DNA of 64,000 nucleotides from Lederbergia citrea (GTDB lineage: Bacteria; Bacillota; Bacilli; Bacillales; Bacillaceae_C): contig NZ_JAGYPH010000001.1 in the NCBI RefSeq assembly GCF_018343525.1, forward strand, positions 1,183,778-1,247,777, given 5' to 3'. Each line of letters begins with the position of its first letter. Within the stretch, counting starts at the first letter, position 1. Under the pieces are notes generated by a model, which did not search any database, was not told the origin of the DNA, and worked only from the letters and a program-made list of their open reading frames with translations. The position numbers were made by a program, and so were the translations under genes. This document shows, in pieces, positions 17,290-25,395 of the stretch.

Positions 17290-19065
17290 TTATGATTTTA
17301 CATACTCTTTAATTTCGTCATATCCTATTTTTTCTTCGCTGATCCAAGGAATGATAGCAGAACGAGCTGCTAACTCCTCGTAAACCTTTTTGATCCATAT
17401 TCTTTCGGAAGCAGCTCTACCCATTAAAATCGGATCTTTAGTTTTTGCAGCAAGTAAACTTTGATTGATTACCCACCATACTGGTTGAATATCTGCACGT
17501 TTTAAGTCCTCTTGTAGTCTCTCAGCTTCTAAAACAGGTGTTGTCTCAGCTAATGTTACAATTACGACACTTGTTTCTCGTGGATTTCTTAACCTTGGGA
17601 GTAACTTGCTAATACTTTCTGGTACTTCTCCTTTAGAACGAGTAAATTCTTTATGGTAATTCTGTGCTGAATCTAATAATAACAACGTGTGTCCTGTCGG
17701 TGCTGTATCAATAACAACAATTTCTTGTTCTGATTTTGCAACAATATCTGCAAATGCTCGAAACACGGCAATTTCTTCAGTACAAGGGGAATTTAAGTCT
17801 TCTTGTAAGTAGTCAATACCTTCTTCATCAAGTTTTTCACTTGCTTTTAAAAGGACTTCTTTTTTATATTTTTCAACTTCCTCTATTGGATTAATAGAAC
17901 TTATGGTTAAGCTTTCATTTATTTTTCTATTTTCAAACATATATTGTAAATGGGAGGCAGGATCTGTTGTCGTTAAATGGACCTTATGGTCTTTTTCTAC
18001 AAGACTAACCGCAATAGCTGATGCAACAGTTGTTTTTCCTACTCCACCTTTTCCCATCGTAAAAATAATCCTTTTATTTGTCGTTGATAAATCATTTATC
18101 ACTTCATTAAGTCCATTTAAGGATAAATTAGAATCTAGATCACTTACCCCTTGTGATAGTGATAAAGAATAGTTTTTAAAAAGATAGCGAAGATTTTGAA
18201 TACCTGTTAAGGAATAAGACACAAATGGTAAAGAATAAATAGGTACTTGTTTTAACCCATCAGGAATGGTTTTTAGTGCATTTTGCTGACGTTGATAAAA
18301 AGCAGATGAGACTTCATCATCTGAAATAAAAGATTGTAATAAACCATTTATTATAAGTGTTTGATTTCTTATTCCAATTCCCTTTAATTCAAGTGACGCT
18401 CGATTCGCCTCATTTATTGATGAAACTTCAGGCCTTGATACTAAGCATAATGTTGTCTTTGTTGAGTCAGATAGAATTTCAACCGTCTTCGAGTACAAAT
18501 CTTTCTTATCTCCCAAACCCGATAATGGACCTAAACATGAAGCACCATGTGTATTTTCTTCTAAGAAGCCACTCCAAGCTGTTGGAAGCTGTAAAAGTCT
18601 TAATGTATGACCCGTTGGAGCAGTATCAAAAATGATATGATCATATTCATTTACAGTAGAGTTATTTACTAACAAACTTGTAAATTCATCAAATGCAGCT
18701 ATTTCAACTGTACATGCTCCAGACAACTGCTCTTCCATTGTGGCTACCACTGCCTCAGGTAATTTACCACGATAAGGTCCAATCACCTTTTCTCGGTAAT
18801 TTTTTGCTGCTTCTTCTGGATTCAAATTACATGCAAAAAGGTTAGGTACGGTTGAAACCACTTTTGGTTCATTCGTTAATTCGATTTCTAATACGTCCTG
18901 TATATTTGATGCTGGGTCTGTACTCACAAGTAATACTTTTTTTCCAATATCAGCTAATGCAACAGCTGTTGCACAAGCAGTAGAAGTTTTTCCTACTCCG
19001 CCTTTACCTGTAAAGAATAAAAATGGTGTTTTAATTGTTTCCTTCGGATTAAAAGGTTGATACAT
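17290..19065 (-). CDS. arsA: Arsenite efflux pump ATPase ArsA
   Basis: A 591-aa two-half ATPase. Each half has a deviant Walker A (KGGVGKTSTACA near residue 20 and KGGVGKTTVASA near 345) and a DTAPTGHTL signal-transduction motif. Metalloid-binding cysteines are present in QLSGACTVEIA, GASCLG and NSPCTEEIA, matching the three known As(III) ligand positions. ArsA binds ArsB on the cytoplasmic side and makes efflux ATP-driven. It directly follows arsD, the chaperone that hands it arsenite. The length and duplication are normal for the family. Confidence 0.96.
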   Translation of the reverse strand: MYQPFNPKETIKTPFLFFTGKGGVGKTSTACATAVALADIGKKVLLVSTDPASNIQDVLEIELTNEPKVVSTVPNLFACNLNPEEAAKNYREKVIGPYRGKLPEAVVATMEEQLSGACTVEIAAFDEFTSLLVNNSTVNEYDHIIFDTAPTGHTLRLLQLPTAWSGFLEENTHGASCLGPLSGLGDKKDLYSKTVEILSDSTKTTLCLVSRPEVSSINEANRASLELKGIGIRNQTLIINGLLQSFISDDEVSSAFYQRQQNALKTIPDGLKQVPIYSLPFVSYSLTGIQNLRYLFKNYSLSLSQGVSDLDSNLSLNGLNEVINDLSTTNKRIIFTMGKGGVGKTTVASAIAVSLVEKDHKVHLTTTDPASHLQYMFENRKINESLTISSINPIEEVEKYKKEVLLKASEKLDEEGIDYLQEDLNSPCTEEIAVFRAFADIVAKSEQEIVVIDTAPTGHTLLLLDSAQNYHKEFTRSKGEVPESISKLLPRLRNPRETSVVIVTLAETTPVLEAERLQEDLKRADIQPVWWVINQSLLAAKTKDPILMGRAASERIWIKKVYEELAARSAIIPWISEEKIGYDEIKEYVKS

Positions 19066-19086
19066 TCTATCCCTTCTTCCTTTGTA

Positions 19087-19449
19087 TTACAATTGCTTTA
19101 AATCGATTGATAAACGTATCTTGGGCTTTTCTTTTAAATCTTCTGCCTTGACTCCAAACCATTCAGATAATTCATCATTTGTAGGATATTCACCAACTTT
19201 TTTAACTTCGTTATTAACGAGAGTTACAGGCAAGGCATCTGAACCCTTTTCATTAAGTATTTTAGTTATCTCATTATTCCCTGCAAATGCTCCTGGATCA
19301 TTTGCAAGGTTGTATCGAATAATTTCATATCCTTTTTTACCAAGCGAAAAGACAGCAGATGCTACACGAGTTAATTCAGGATCAACAATTGGTCCACAAA
19401 CCCCCGTAGAACAGCACATAGCAGGATCAAAGATTTCAACTTTTAACAT
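19087..19449 (-). CDS. arsD: Arsenite metallochaperone ArsD
   Basis: A 120-aa protein with Cys12-Cys13 and Cys18 in MCCSTGVCG, the conserved arsenite-binding triad; further C-terminal Cys pairs seen in some ArsDs are absent. ArsD delivers As(III) to ArsA and can weakly repress the operon. It is placed 21 bp upstream of arsA as usual. An attenuating terminator lies between arsC and arsD. Confidence 0.94.
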   Translation of the reverse strand: MLKVEIFDPAMCCSTGVCGPIVDPELTRVASAVFSLGKKGYEIIRYNLANDPGAFAGNNEITKILNEKGSDALPVTLVNNEVKKVGEYPTNDELSEWFGVKAEDLKEKPKIRLSIDLKQL

Positions 19450-19505
19450 ATTTTCATCCTCCTTATTATGATATAAGAATGTACTTATGCATTAGTGAAA
19501 GTAAA

Positions 19506-19528
19506 AGCCGAGAGAGTTTCTCGCGGCT
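19506..19528 (-). terminator. Internal terminator between arsC and arsD
   Basis: AGCCG (19506-19510) pairs with CGGCT (19524-19528), with extra GAGA/TCTC pairing. On the minus strand the stem is followed by TTTTACTTT. It probably causes partial termination, favouring arsR-arsB-arsC expression over the distal genes. Confidence 0.55.
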
Positions 19529-19542
19529 CTTTACCTTAATTA

Positions 19543-19962
19543 TTATTCTCCTGTTTTCGCGAAACGTTCAATTCTTTCTCCAATTTCGTCACGAACACGT
19601 TGGAAGAACGCCCATTTTTCTTCTTCTGTACCCTCAGCTTTTGCAGGGTCATCGAATCCCCAGTGAACACGTTTGATATGTGGAGGTGTTACTGGGCAAT
19701 TGTCTGCTGCATGACCACAAAGGGTTACGATCAAGTCTGCATTATTTAATATTTCGGGATCTATCACATCAGATGTTTGATTTGAAATATCGATACCTGC
19801 TTCTTTCATTGTTTTCACTGCATTCGGATTTAATCCGTGTGCTTCCAGTCCAGCACTTTTCACTTCCCATTCATCACCTAAATGCTTTTTTGCCCATCCT
19901 TCTGCCATCTGGCTTCGGCAAGAGTTTCCAGTACATAAAAAGTAAATTGTTTTTTTAGACAT
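19543..19962 (-). CDS. arsC: Thioredoxin-coupled arsenate reductase ArsC
   Basis: A 139-aa low-molecular-weight phosphatase-fold enzyme. The P-loop CTGNSCRS provides Cys10, Cys15 and Arg16, and the resolving cysteines Cys82 and Cys89 are in [11 protein letters not shown]. Arsenate is reduced to arsenite via Cys10, Cys82 and Cys89, with thioredoxin as final donor. I use the ATG at 19962, nine bases after AAAGGAG and giving the same N-terminus as B. subtilis ArsC; an ATG two codons earlier is too near the ribosome site. The operon's own trxB fits this thioredoxin dependence. Confidence 0.96.
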   Translation of the reverse strand: MSKKTIYFLCTGNSCRSQMAEGWAKKHLGDEWEVKSAGLEAHGLNPNAVKTMKEAGIDISNQTSDVIDPEILNNADLIVTLCGHAADNCPVTPPHIKRVHWGFDDPAKAEGTEEEKWAFFQRVRDEIGERIERFAKTGE

Positions 19963-19987
19963 GTTCATTTGCTCCTTTTAAAGTAGA

Positions 19988-21286
19988 TTAATGAATGATT
20001 AGTAACCAAATATATAGACCAACCAGTGTAATGAATAAGGTTGGAATGGTTAATACAATTCCCGTCTTAAAGTAGGTTCCCCAGGAGATTTTAACTCCTT
20101 TAAGAGACAATACATGCAGCCAAAGCAGGGTTGCGAGAGAACCAATCGGTGTAATCTTTGGACCTAAATCAGATCCTATGACATTCGCATAAATGAGTGC
20201 TTCACGAATATTTCCACTTGTATTGGTATCTGCAATAGCAAGTGCGTCAATCATCACAGTCGGCATATTGTTCATTACTGAAGAAAGAATTGCCGCGATG
20301 AATCCCATACCGATTGTTGCCGCAAATAGTCCCTGGTCTGCCGTTAACTGAATTAAATCAGCTAAAACATTTGTAAGACCTACATTTCTTAAACCGTAAA
20401 CCACTACATACATTCCAATAGAGAAGAAAACGATTGCCCAAGGTGCTCCCTTGATAACGGTACCCGTATTAACAGCTGTGCTTCTACGGGCCATGATTAA
20501 GAAGAATATAGCGACTATCCCCGCAATAAAAGAAACCGGAACCCCAATAAATTCACTTGCAAAATAGCCTATTAATAAAATTCCTAAAACAGCCCAAGAT
20601 AGTTTAAACATTTTATGGTCACGAATCGCTTCAGCTGGTGCCTTCAAATGTGATAAATCGTAATTCTTTGGAATGCTTTTTCTAAAATATAAGTACAAGA
20701 CAATAATACTAGCAGCTAAAGAAAAGAAATTCGGAATAATCATTCTTGAGGCAAACTCTACAAAACCTATTCCAAAAAAGTCAGCAGATACGATATTAAC
20801 TAAGTTACTTACAACTAATGGCAGTGATGTTGTATCCGCAATAAATCCACTCGCAATGATAAAAGGAAAAACCATTTTTTCATTAAAATTAAGGTTTCTC
20901 ACCATGGCAAGGACAATCGGCGTTAAGATCAGTGCTGCCCCATCATTCGCGAAGAATGCAGCGACTATCGCTCCCAAAATGGAAACATAGATGAACATCT
21001 TTACCCCGTTACCCTTTGCCGCCCTTGCCATATGTAGGGCTGCCCATTCAAAAAAGCCAATCTCATCTAGGATGAGAGAAATAATAATGATGGCTACGAA
21101 AGCCAAAGTAGCATTCCAAACAATTGATGTCACATCAATGACATCTTTAAAATCTACAACACCTACTATAAGAGCTAAAATGGCTCCACCACATGCAGAC
21201 CACCCAATGGATAGTCCTTTTGGCTGCCATATAACAAGTGTAAGTGTGAGTAAAAAGATTACTGACGCTAAAATGATTGATGTCAT
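19988..21286 (-). CDS. arsB: Arsenite efflux membrane protein ArsB
   Basis: A 432-aa integral membrane protein of the ArsB family with about 11-12 predicted helices. It contains the conserved [12 protein letters not shown] and [11 protein letters not shown] hairpin motifs and [16 protein letters not shown]. It exports As(III)/Sb(III), alone with the proton gradient or with ArsA and ATP. It is 16 bp downstream of arsR and 25 bp upstream of arsC, so it is co-transcribed. Confidence 0.96.
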   Translation of the reverse strand: MTSIILASVIFLLTLTLVIWQPKGLSIGWSACGGAILALIVGVVDFKDVIDVTSIVWNATLAFVAIIIISLILDEIGFFEWAALHMARAAKGNGVKMFIYVSILGAIVAAFFANDGAALILTPIVLAMVRNLNFNEKMVFPFIIASGFIADTTSLPLVVSNLVNIVSADFFGIGFVEFASRMIIPNFFSLAASIIVLYLYFRKSIPKNYDLSHLKAPAEAIRDHKMFKLSWAVLGILLIGYFASEFIGVPVSFIAGIVAIFFLIMARRSTAVNTGTVIKGAPWAIVFFSIGMYVVVYGLRNVGLTNVLADLIQLTADQGLFAATIGMGFIAAILSSVMNNMPTVMIDALAIADTNTSGNIREALIYANVIGSDLGPKITPIGSLATLLWLHVLSLKGVKISWGTYFKTGIVLTIPTLFITLVGLYIWLLIIH

Positions 21287-21302
21287 TACTTAAATCCTCC
21301 AT

Positions 21303-21647
21303 CTAGTCACACGAAATTCTCAAACCCTGTTCTTCCAGTTCTTTTAATCTGTAATCTTGGCTTGGAAGGTGATTCAGCAGGTCTTGCACGATCGGATAAT
21401 AATCACTGTCTTTATTTAACGAATAAATAATCCATTGTCCTCTCCTGGTTTCTCCTACCACACCCGCATCTTTTAATTTTCGAATATGCTGGCTGATAGC
21501 GGGCTGGCTCATTTTAAAGATCTCCACAAATTCACATACACAACAATCATGGTTATTTAAAATTGCCACCATGGTTAATCGTGTTTTATCGCCCAATAAT
21601 TTTAAAATGTTTGCTGCTTTATCAATCTCAACTATAGATATTTTCAT
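21303..21647 (-). CDS. arsR: Arsenite-responsive repressor ArsR
   Basis: A winged-helix ArsR/SmtB repressor of 114 aa. The canonical As(III) site CVCEF is in the HDCCVCEFVEIF segment at the start of the DNA-binding region, followed by the recognition helix MSQPAISQHIRKL. It leaves DNA when As(III)/Sb(III) binds. I choose the ATG at 21647, eight bases after GGAGGTG, over an in-frame start eight codons upstream. A perfect palindrome just upstream (21691-21704) is its likely operator. Confidence 0.94.
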   Translation of the reverse strand: MKISIVEIDKAANILKLLGDKTRLTMVAILNNHDCCVCEFVEIFKMSQPAISQHIRKLKDAGVVGETRRGQWIIYSLNKDSDYYPIVQDLLNHLPSQDYRLKELEEQGLRISCD

Positions 21648-21690
21648 CCTCTGTTCACCTCCGCTTTTCAAATATTAATATATAACAATC

Positions 21691-21704
21691 TACTTATATA
21701 AGTA
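21691..21704 (-). promoter_or_regulatory. ars operon promoter/operator
   Basis: TACTTATATAAGTA is a perfect 14-bp palindrome. On the minus strand it lies between and overlaps a TTTACT -35-like box and a TATATA/TATATT -10-like box, about 45-55 bp upstream of arsR, consistent with repression by ArsR. Confidence 0.65.
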
Positions 21705-21800
21705 AATGCTTTTATTCTCATTTACAAAATCTTTACATTTAGTATGTTCATTTCAAAGTTCTCAATTAATGATGATTAATGAACAAAAAGGCTGATAAGA

Positions 21801-21944
21801 GACAATAAAGTTATTTAATTTTAAAACCTCTAACAAGCTTAACCCCATGTTAAAATCAGCATGGAGTTAAAATAAAATTGTTTAATTTTAGATGTAGATT
21901 ACTCCACTGCACTTAAAAATATAACAATAAAGTCGTTTAAATCT
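21801..21944 (+). repeat. Tn7-L-like end with three spaced TnsB-type repeats
   Basis: Repeats GACAATAAAGTTATTTAAT (21801), TAAAATAAAATTGTTTAAT (21868) and AACAATAAAGTCGTTTAAA (21923) point the same way and are separated by 45 and 33 bp. They match the Tn7 repeat opening GACAATAAAGTC. Confidence 0.75.
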
Positions 21945-21999
21945 AAAATTTATTCTATAATCGTGCCCGATCGTATGTTGAACATTAATTTATTTTTGA

Positions 22000-22461
22000 T
22001 TATGTCAGTTTTTTTATATAAGTTGTTATGTTGCCTAAACAACAACTACCTTGGGGATTGTTAACTTCACAACCACATCGGTTTTCTTTTATGTTTTTAC
22101 GAATATGATCTACTGGGGTCGGGGTAAGTCCATTTACTACAAATACTTTTATTTTTTCTTTAGTCCAATTAAAACAATAACAAACCGGTGTTATAATCGA
22201 ATCATCTTTTTGATGAACTGGAACCTTTATGTCAGATATAATATAATTTTTATTATTAGAAGCAAAATAGACTACATTACAGTCTTTGGTTGAACAAAAA
22301 TAGTGATTTTCTTTAGCATCTAATGACTCTAATGCAGAAGGTTTAAGTAATGATTTTAATGTGATTAACTGTACTTTTTTACCCTTATTTTCACATAATG
22401 AGCAAATACCATCACTTTCAGTTTTTATTTCATTAACATTACTACAACAATTTTCCATCAT
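22000..22461 (-). CDS. CopZ-like iron-sulfur/zinc metallochaperone N-terminal-type protein
   Basis: A 153-aa cysteine-rich protein. A CSLCENKGKKV motif (about 20-30) and FCSTKDCNVVYF (about 55-66) match the zinc-binding CopZ N-terminal domain first described in Archaeoglobus, followed by CYCFNWTKEKI and C-terminal CGCEVNNPQGSCCLG, expected ligands of a [2Fe-2S] centre. Related proteins are annotated as putative iron-sulfur-binding metallochaperones and often sit in mercury or copper loci. It overlaps merR by 4 nt, so it is controlled by MerR. No mercuric reductase or transporter follows. Confidence 0.75.
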   Translation of the reverse strand: MMENCCSNVNEIKTESDGICSLCENKGKKVQLITLKSLLKPSALESLDAKENHYFCSTKDCNVVYFASNNKNYIISDIKVPVHQKDDSIITPVCYCFNWTKEKIKVFVVNGLTPTPVDHIRKNIKENRCGCEVNNPQGSCCLGNITTYIKKLT

Positions 22462-22868
22462 TCTCCCACCTTCCTCTCATTCATTAAAGTTTCAATAATA
22501 GGGCATTCAAATAAAGATTTTTCAACAGGACAACACTCTTTTAAATTAATAAGCATATGTTCTATTTTTTTTAAGTCTTTAATCTTCTTTTGTACTTCAT
22601 CTATCTTCTGAATGACAAAATCATACATATGCATACACCTTTCATCATCTTTATCAACAACCCCAAGTAATTTATGAATTTCAGATAAAGAGAACCCCAA
22701 TTCTTGCATTCGTTTAATAAACCGAATACGATCAACCGTTTCAGATGGATACATCCTATACCCTGAATCTGTTCGGAAAGGCTCTGATACTATCCCCACT
22801 CTTTCGTAGTACCGAATCGTTTCTTTATTGACCCCACATTTTTCTGCAAGTTCACCAATAAGATACAT
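22458..22868 (-). CDS. merR: MerR-family metal-responsive activator (mercury type)
   Basis: A MerR regulator of 136 aa. The N-terminal helix-turn-helix (YLIGELAEKCGVNKETIRYYERVGI) and dimer helix are followed by three cysteines in the positions used for Hg(II) by MerR: one in DDERCMHMYDF, one in LKECCPVE, one in SLFECPII. I prefer the ATG at 22868, nine bases after AGAGGTG, because an upstream GTG overlaps this ribosome site. It regulates its own promoter, where a dyad lies within a 20-bp spacer. It is coupled to the CopZ-like gene inside the Tn7-like element. Confidence 0.88.
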   Translation of the reverse strand: MYLIGELAEKCGVNKETIRYYERVGIVSEPFRTDSGYRMYPSETVDRIRFIKRMQELGFSLSEIHKLLGVVDKDDERCMHMYDFVIQKIDEVQKKIKDLKKIEHMLINLKECCPVEKSLFECPIIETLMNERKVGE

Positions 22869-22890
22869 CACTATTTTCACCTCTAAATAA

Positions 22891-22922
22891 ATTATAAACC
22901 CTGTACCATAGAACAGGGTAAA
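22891..22922 (-). promoter_or_regulatory. MerR-type long-spacer promoter with dyad
   Basis: On the minus strand TTTACC (22917-22922 complement) and TATAAT (22891-22896 complement) are 20 bp apart. The spacer carries arms ACCCTGT and ACAGGGT (22898-22919) around an 8-bp centre. The long spacer needing DNA untwisting is the signature of MerR-controlled promoters. Confidence 0.85.
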
Positions 22923-23001
22923 GTGGAATTTTAAATTATTTCTCTTATGAGCTAACTTGCTTCTTCAGTAAATGGCCCGTTTGTTGAATAACAGAACGGA
23001 C

Positions 23002-23063
23002 ATTTTTAAATAACTTTATTGTAAATTAAACGACTTTATTTGTAATTAAACACCTTTATTGTC
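23002..23063 (-). repeat. Tn7-R-like end with three overlapping TnsB-type repeats
   Basis: Read on the minus strand, GACAATAAAGGTGTTTAAT, ACAAATAAAGTCGTTTAAT and TACAATAAAGTTATTTAAA follow one another with 2-bp overlaps of their 22-bp units, after the tip TGTTAAAT (23064-23071). Confidence 0.75.
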
Positions 23064-23074
23064 ATTTAACAGAG

Positions 23075-23093
23075 GCGGCTAGATATTAGCCGC
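23075..23093 (-). terminator. Terminator stem of the marR-arsN unit, cut from its U-tract
   Basis: GCGGCTA (23075-23081) pairs with TAGCCGC (23087-23093). On the minus strand no T-run follows, because the Tn7-like element starts three bases later. The matching T-run (CTTTTTG on the minus strand, 21784-21790) is on the other side of the element. Confidence 0.7.
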
Positions 23094-23111
23094 ACTTTAA
23101 CAAGAAATAAG

Positions 23112-23609
23112 TTATAGATTTTTTTCCATTGCCATGACATCAACAAATTCCCCATCTAAAATACCTTGGTTTTTAAAAACGCCTACTTCACGAAAACCCA
23201 TTTTTTTATATAGTCCTTGTCCTAAACCATTAAATGGAAAAGTAAATAAAACCAGCTTATGAAAATTATGTTCTTTTGCTTTGGTTTCGAGAGTGGAAAG
23301 CAGTTTACCACCCACTCCTTTGCCTCTGTATTCCCTGGAAATATAAACTGAAATATCCGCAACCCCATCATAAGCACAACGGTTATTATATGGATTTAAA
23401 GAAGCCCATCCAATTATTTTTTTTCCTTCTTCTGCAACCACAATACTATATCTGTTCTGATGCTGCTCGAACCATTCTGTCATATATGATATATCTTTAA
23501 CCTCTGTTTCTAACGTGGCTATCCGATCTTCTATCCCTTGGTTATAAATTTCCATAATAGCTTCTAAGTCTGTCTCTCTGGCTCCACGAATGATTGCTTC
23601 TCCTATCAT
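23112..23609 (-). CDS. GNAT acetyltransferase, ArsN1/phosphinothricin acetyltransferase type
   Basis: A 165-aa GNAT enzyme. It has the family pattern RGARETDLEAIMEIYNQGI at the N-terminus, IGWASLNPYNNRCAYDGVADISVYI, the acetyl-CoA loop REYRGKGVGGKLLSTL (about 95-110), and FPFNGLGQGLYKKMGFREVG. This is the PAT-like group that includes ArsN1, which N-acetylates the arsenic antibiotic arsinothricin and may also act on phosphinothricin. Its presence in an ars cluster favours ArsN1. It follows the 74-aa gene by zero bases. The substrate cannot be settled by reading. Confidence 0.8.
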   Translation of the reverse strand: MIGEAIIRGARETDLEAIMEIYNQGIEDRIATLETEVKDISYMTEWFEQHQNRYSIVVAEEGKKIIGWASLNPYNNRCAYDGVADISVYISREYRGKGVGGKLLSTLETKAKEHNFHKLVLFTFPFNGLGQGLYKKMGFREVGVFKNQGILDGEFVDVMAMEKNL

Positions 23610-23834
23610 TTAATTTCCTCCACAACAATAATTAAAATTGTTCTTTATTTCTTTATAAGCTAAAAGAAACTGTCTATACGTTTGCTGACCCATTTCATTT
23701 TCCTGAAAACGAAACAGCCGTTCAAAGGTTTTATCTTTAGCTTCCTCAACTGTACAATCAAAAGCATTCATGATTAATTTCATATATGAAATGAAATATT
23801 CCTTTTTGAGCGATCCACCATGGTTAATGATCAT
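23610..23834 (-). CDS. Small Cys-tailed protein of the marR/arsN unit
   Basis: A 74-aa, mostly helical soluble protein of unknown family, ending in YCCGGN. The adjacent cysteines (70-71) are suggestive of thiophilic metalloid binding, like the CC ends of the neighbouring flavoprotein and MarR protein. Start is ATG behind AGGTGAG. Its stop is directly adjacent to the acetyltransferase start, so the two are translated together. I do not recognise it. Confidence 0.6.
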   Translation of the reverse strand: MIINHGGSLKKEYFISYMKLIMNAFDCTVEEAKDKTFERLFRFQENEMGQQTYRQFLLAYKEIKNNFNYCCGGN

Positions 23835-23898
23835 TTTACACTCACCTTTTAATAAAAATTTTTAAGGGAAGCACGCGCTCCCCTTTTTTTGATGGTGT

Positions 23899-25284
23899 TT
23901 AATAATTGCAACAAGCAGATGCAGGTCCATCACATGAGCTTTTACTATTTAAATTGACGCTACAGACACCCGTTTCTGGCAAATCTAATTCCACTTTCTC
24001 AGCGGCATTCAAATCACCACTTAAATATGCGGCTACAGACCTAACCTGCTCATATCCTGTTGCCATTAAGAAGGTTGGGGCTCGGCCATAACTTTTTGCA
24101 CCCACGATATAAAAATCCTTCTCTGGCTGTCTTAATTCCTTTTCACCGTGAGGACGAACAGTACCGCAACTATGAATGTTTGGGTCGATCAATGGTGCTA
24201 ACGCTTTTACACTTTCGGTAGCGGAGTCAATAGAAGTACGAAGTTCAATTATTATTGAAAAATCTGGACGGCTTCCTGTATTTACAATCATTTCATCTAT
24301 TCCATCCAGTCTAATTTGCTTGTCATTTTGGTTGCCTATTAATTCAATACCCTCTTCTGATTTCCTAACTAATTGGATACGAAATGGTGTAATTACTTTG
24401 ACCTGTCGGTTATCTACCATATTGTTAATTCTACTGCCGAGAAGGCCACGAGCTTCAAGCGCATCCTTTTCCTCCCCGCCATATGCATCTTCAACTCTCT
24501 GTCTTCTCATAATCCATAATATTTCAGTTTCAGGATAGGAATCTTTCAATTTAGCCAAATCTAATAAGGTATTTATGGCTGAATGGCCGCCTCCAACAAC
24601 AGCTATACGTTTATTTGCATAACGTTCTTGTTCCTTCCCTAAAATATCGGGAATTCCATAATATATTTTTTCTTGGAGGGATTTCTCATCAGCTAGCCAA
24701 ATACCACTTGAAACAGCAGGGTTGGGATTTCCCCATGTACCCGTGGCATCAATTACTGCCTTAGCTTCATATGTTTTGTACTCCCCATTGTTTTCAGCAT
24801 GGATGACAAATGGAACATTTTCTCTATGTGCAGTTTTCATTTTATCCACGTCTTTTCTACCAATCGATAAAACTTTCGTATTAAGGTAAACGAAAGGTTG
24901 AATTTCTGGCACCCTGGAAAGTGGCTGCAAATATTGTTCAACTAGCTCCTGCCCAGTCGGTAAATTTTCTAATTCTGGCTGAATCCATCCACTGGCATTT
25001 AATAAGTTCATAGCAGCTTTATCTATATTGTATCGCCATGGTGAGAATAACCGAATATGTCCCCAACTCTTGATATTGGCGCATACTTCCATTCCTGCCT
25101 CCAATAAAATAAACGATTGCCCTCTGCTTGCTAAGTGTGCAGCTGCTGCTAAACCAACCGGTCCAGCTCCAATGATAACAACAGGCAGTTGCTTAGTTAT
25201 TTCCTTATTTGTTACATTGTTGTTTTCTAAATCATTTTTTCTAGGGCTACAGCATCCTTGGATATTATCATTCAAAGCAGTCAT
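23899..25284 (-). CDS. FAD-dependent pyridine-nucleotide oxidoreductase with Cys-rich tails (ars-linked)
   Basis: A 461-aa flavoprotein. FAD-binding VVIIGAGPVGLAAAAHL is near residues 34-50, and a second Rossmann motif IAVVGGGHSAINTL (about 229-242) would bind NADPH, followed by an ATG-type motif INTGSRPDF-like region. It resembles flavin-containing monooxygenase-like proteins. Unusual features are a CCSP motif at residues 11-14 and a C-terminal SSCDGPASACCNY, which extend the enzyme with possible metalloid-binding thiols. It is the second gene of a marR-led unit ending in an ArsN1-like acetyltransferase. An oxidation of trivalent organoarsenicals is a plausible but unproven role. Confidence 0.72.
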   Translation of the reverse strand: MTALNDNIQGCCSPRKNDLENNNVTNKEITKQLPVVIIGAGPVGLAAAAHLASRGQSFILLEAGMEVCANIKSWGHIRLFSPWRYNIDKAAMNLLNASGWIQPELENLPTGQELVEQYLQPLSRVPEIQPFVYLNTKVLSIGRKDVDKMKTAHRENVPFVIHAENNGEYKTYEAKAVIDATGTWGNPNPAVSSGIWLADEKSLQEKIYYGIPDILGKEQERYANKRIAVVGGGHSAINTLLDLAKLKDSYPETEILWIMRRQRVEDAYGGEEKDALEARGLLGSRINNMVDNRQVKVITPFRIQLVRKSEEGIELIGNQNDKQIRLDGIDEMIVNTGSRPDFSIIIELRTSIDSATESVKALAPLIDPNIHSCGTVRPHGEKELRQPEKDFYIVGAKSYGRAPTFLMATGYEQVRSVAAYLSGDLNAAEKVELDLPETGVCSVNLNSKSSCDGPASACCNY

Positions 25285-25363
25285 GTTCTCTCCTCATTTC
25301 TTTTAAATAGGATTTTTTTACTTCTGTACACAATAAAAAATGTTTACTTTTAAAAACGTTTTT

Positions 25364-25380
25364 ACTTGCAAAATGCAAGT
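25364..25380 (-). promoter_or_regulatory. MarR operator copy upstream of the flavoprotein gene
   Basis: ACTTGCAAAATGCAAGT, a palindrome with 7-bp arms, lies between marR and the flavoprotein gene. It matches the copy overlapping the marR promoter (25880-25896) in 16 of 17 positions. Confidence 0.65.
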
Positions 25381-25395
25381 ATTAATTCTGGGGAA

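Larger units (their letters stand above)
21793..23071. mobile_element. Non-autonomous Tn7-like element carrying merR and a CopZ-like gene
   Basis: Both ends have the Tn7 plan: an 8-bp tip (TGATAAGA; TGTTAAAT at the inverted end) followed at once by a 22-bp repeat starting GACAATAAAG. One end has three separated repeats (21801-21822, 21868-21889, 21923-21944), the other three overlapping repeats (23042-23063, 23022-23043, 23002-23023) in opposite orientation. This copies the Tn7 left (spaced) and right (overlapping) ends bound by TnsB. Flanking 5-mers AAGGC and GAGGC look like a target duplication with one change. No tns gene is inside, so transposition would need proteins supplied from elsewhere. 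Confidence 0.8.

Noticed and set aside
19082..19471. Plus-strand 129-codon frame opposite arsD
   Set aside because: arsD with its Cys triad is certain on the other strand; the plus-strand frame has no family resemblance.
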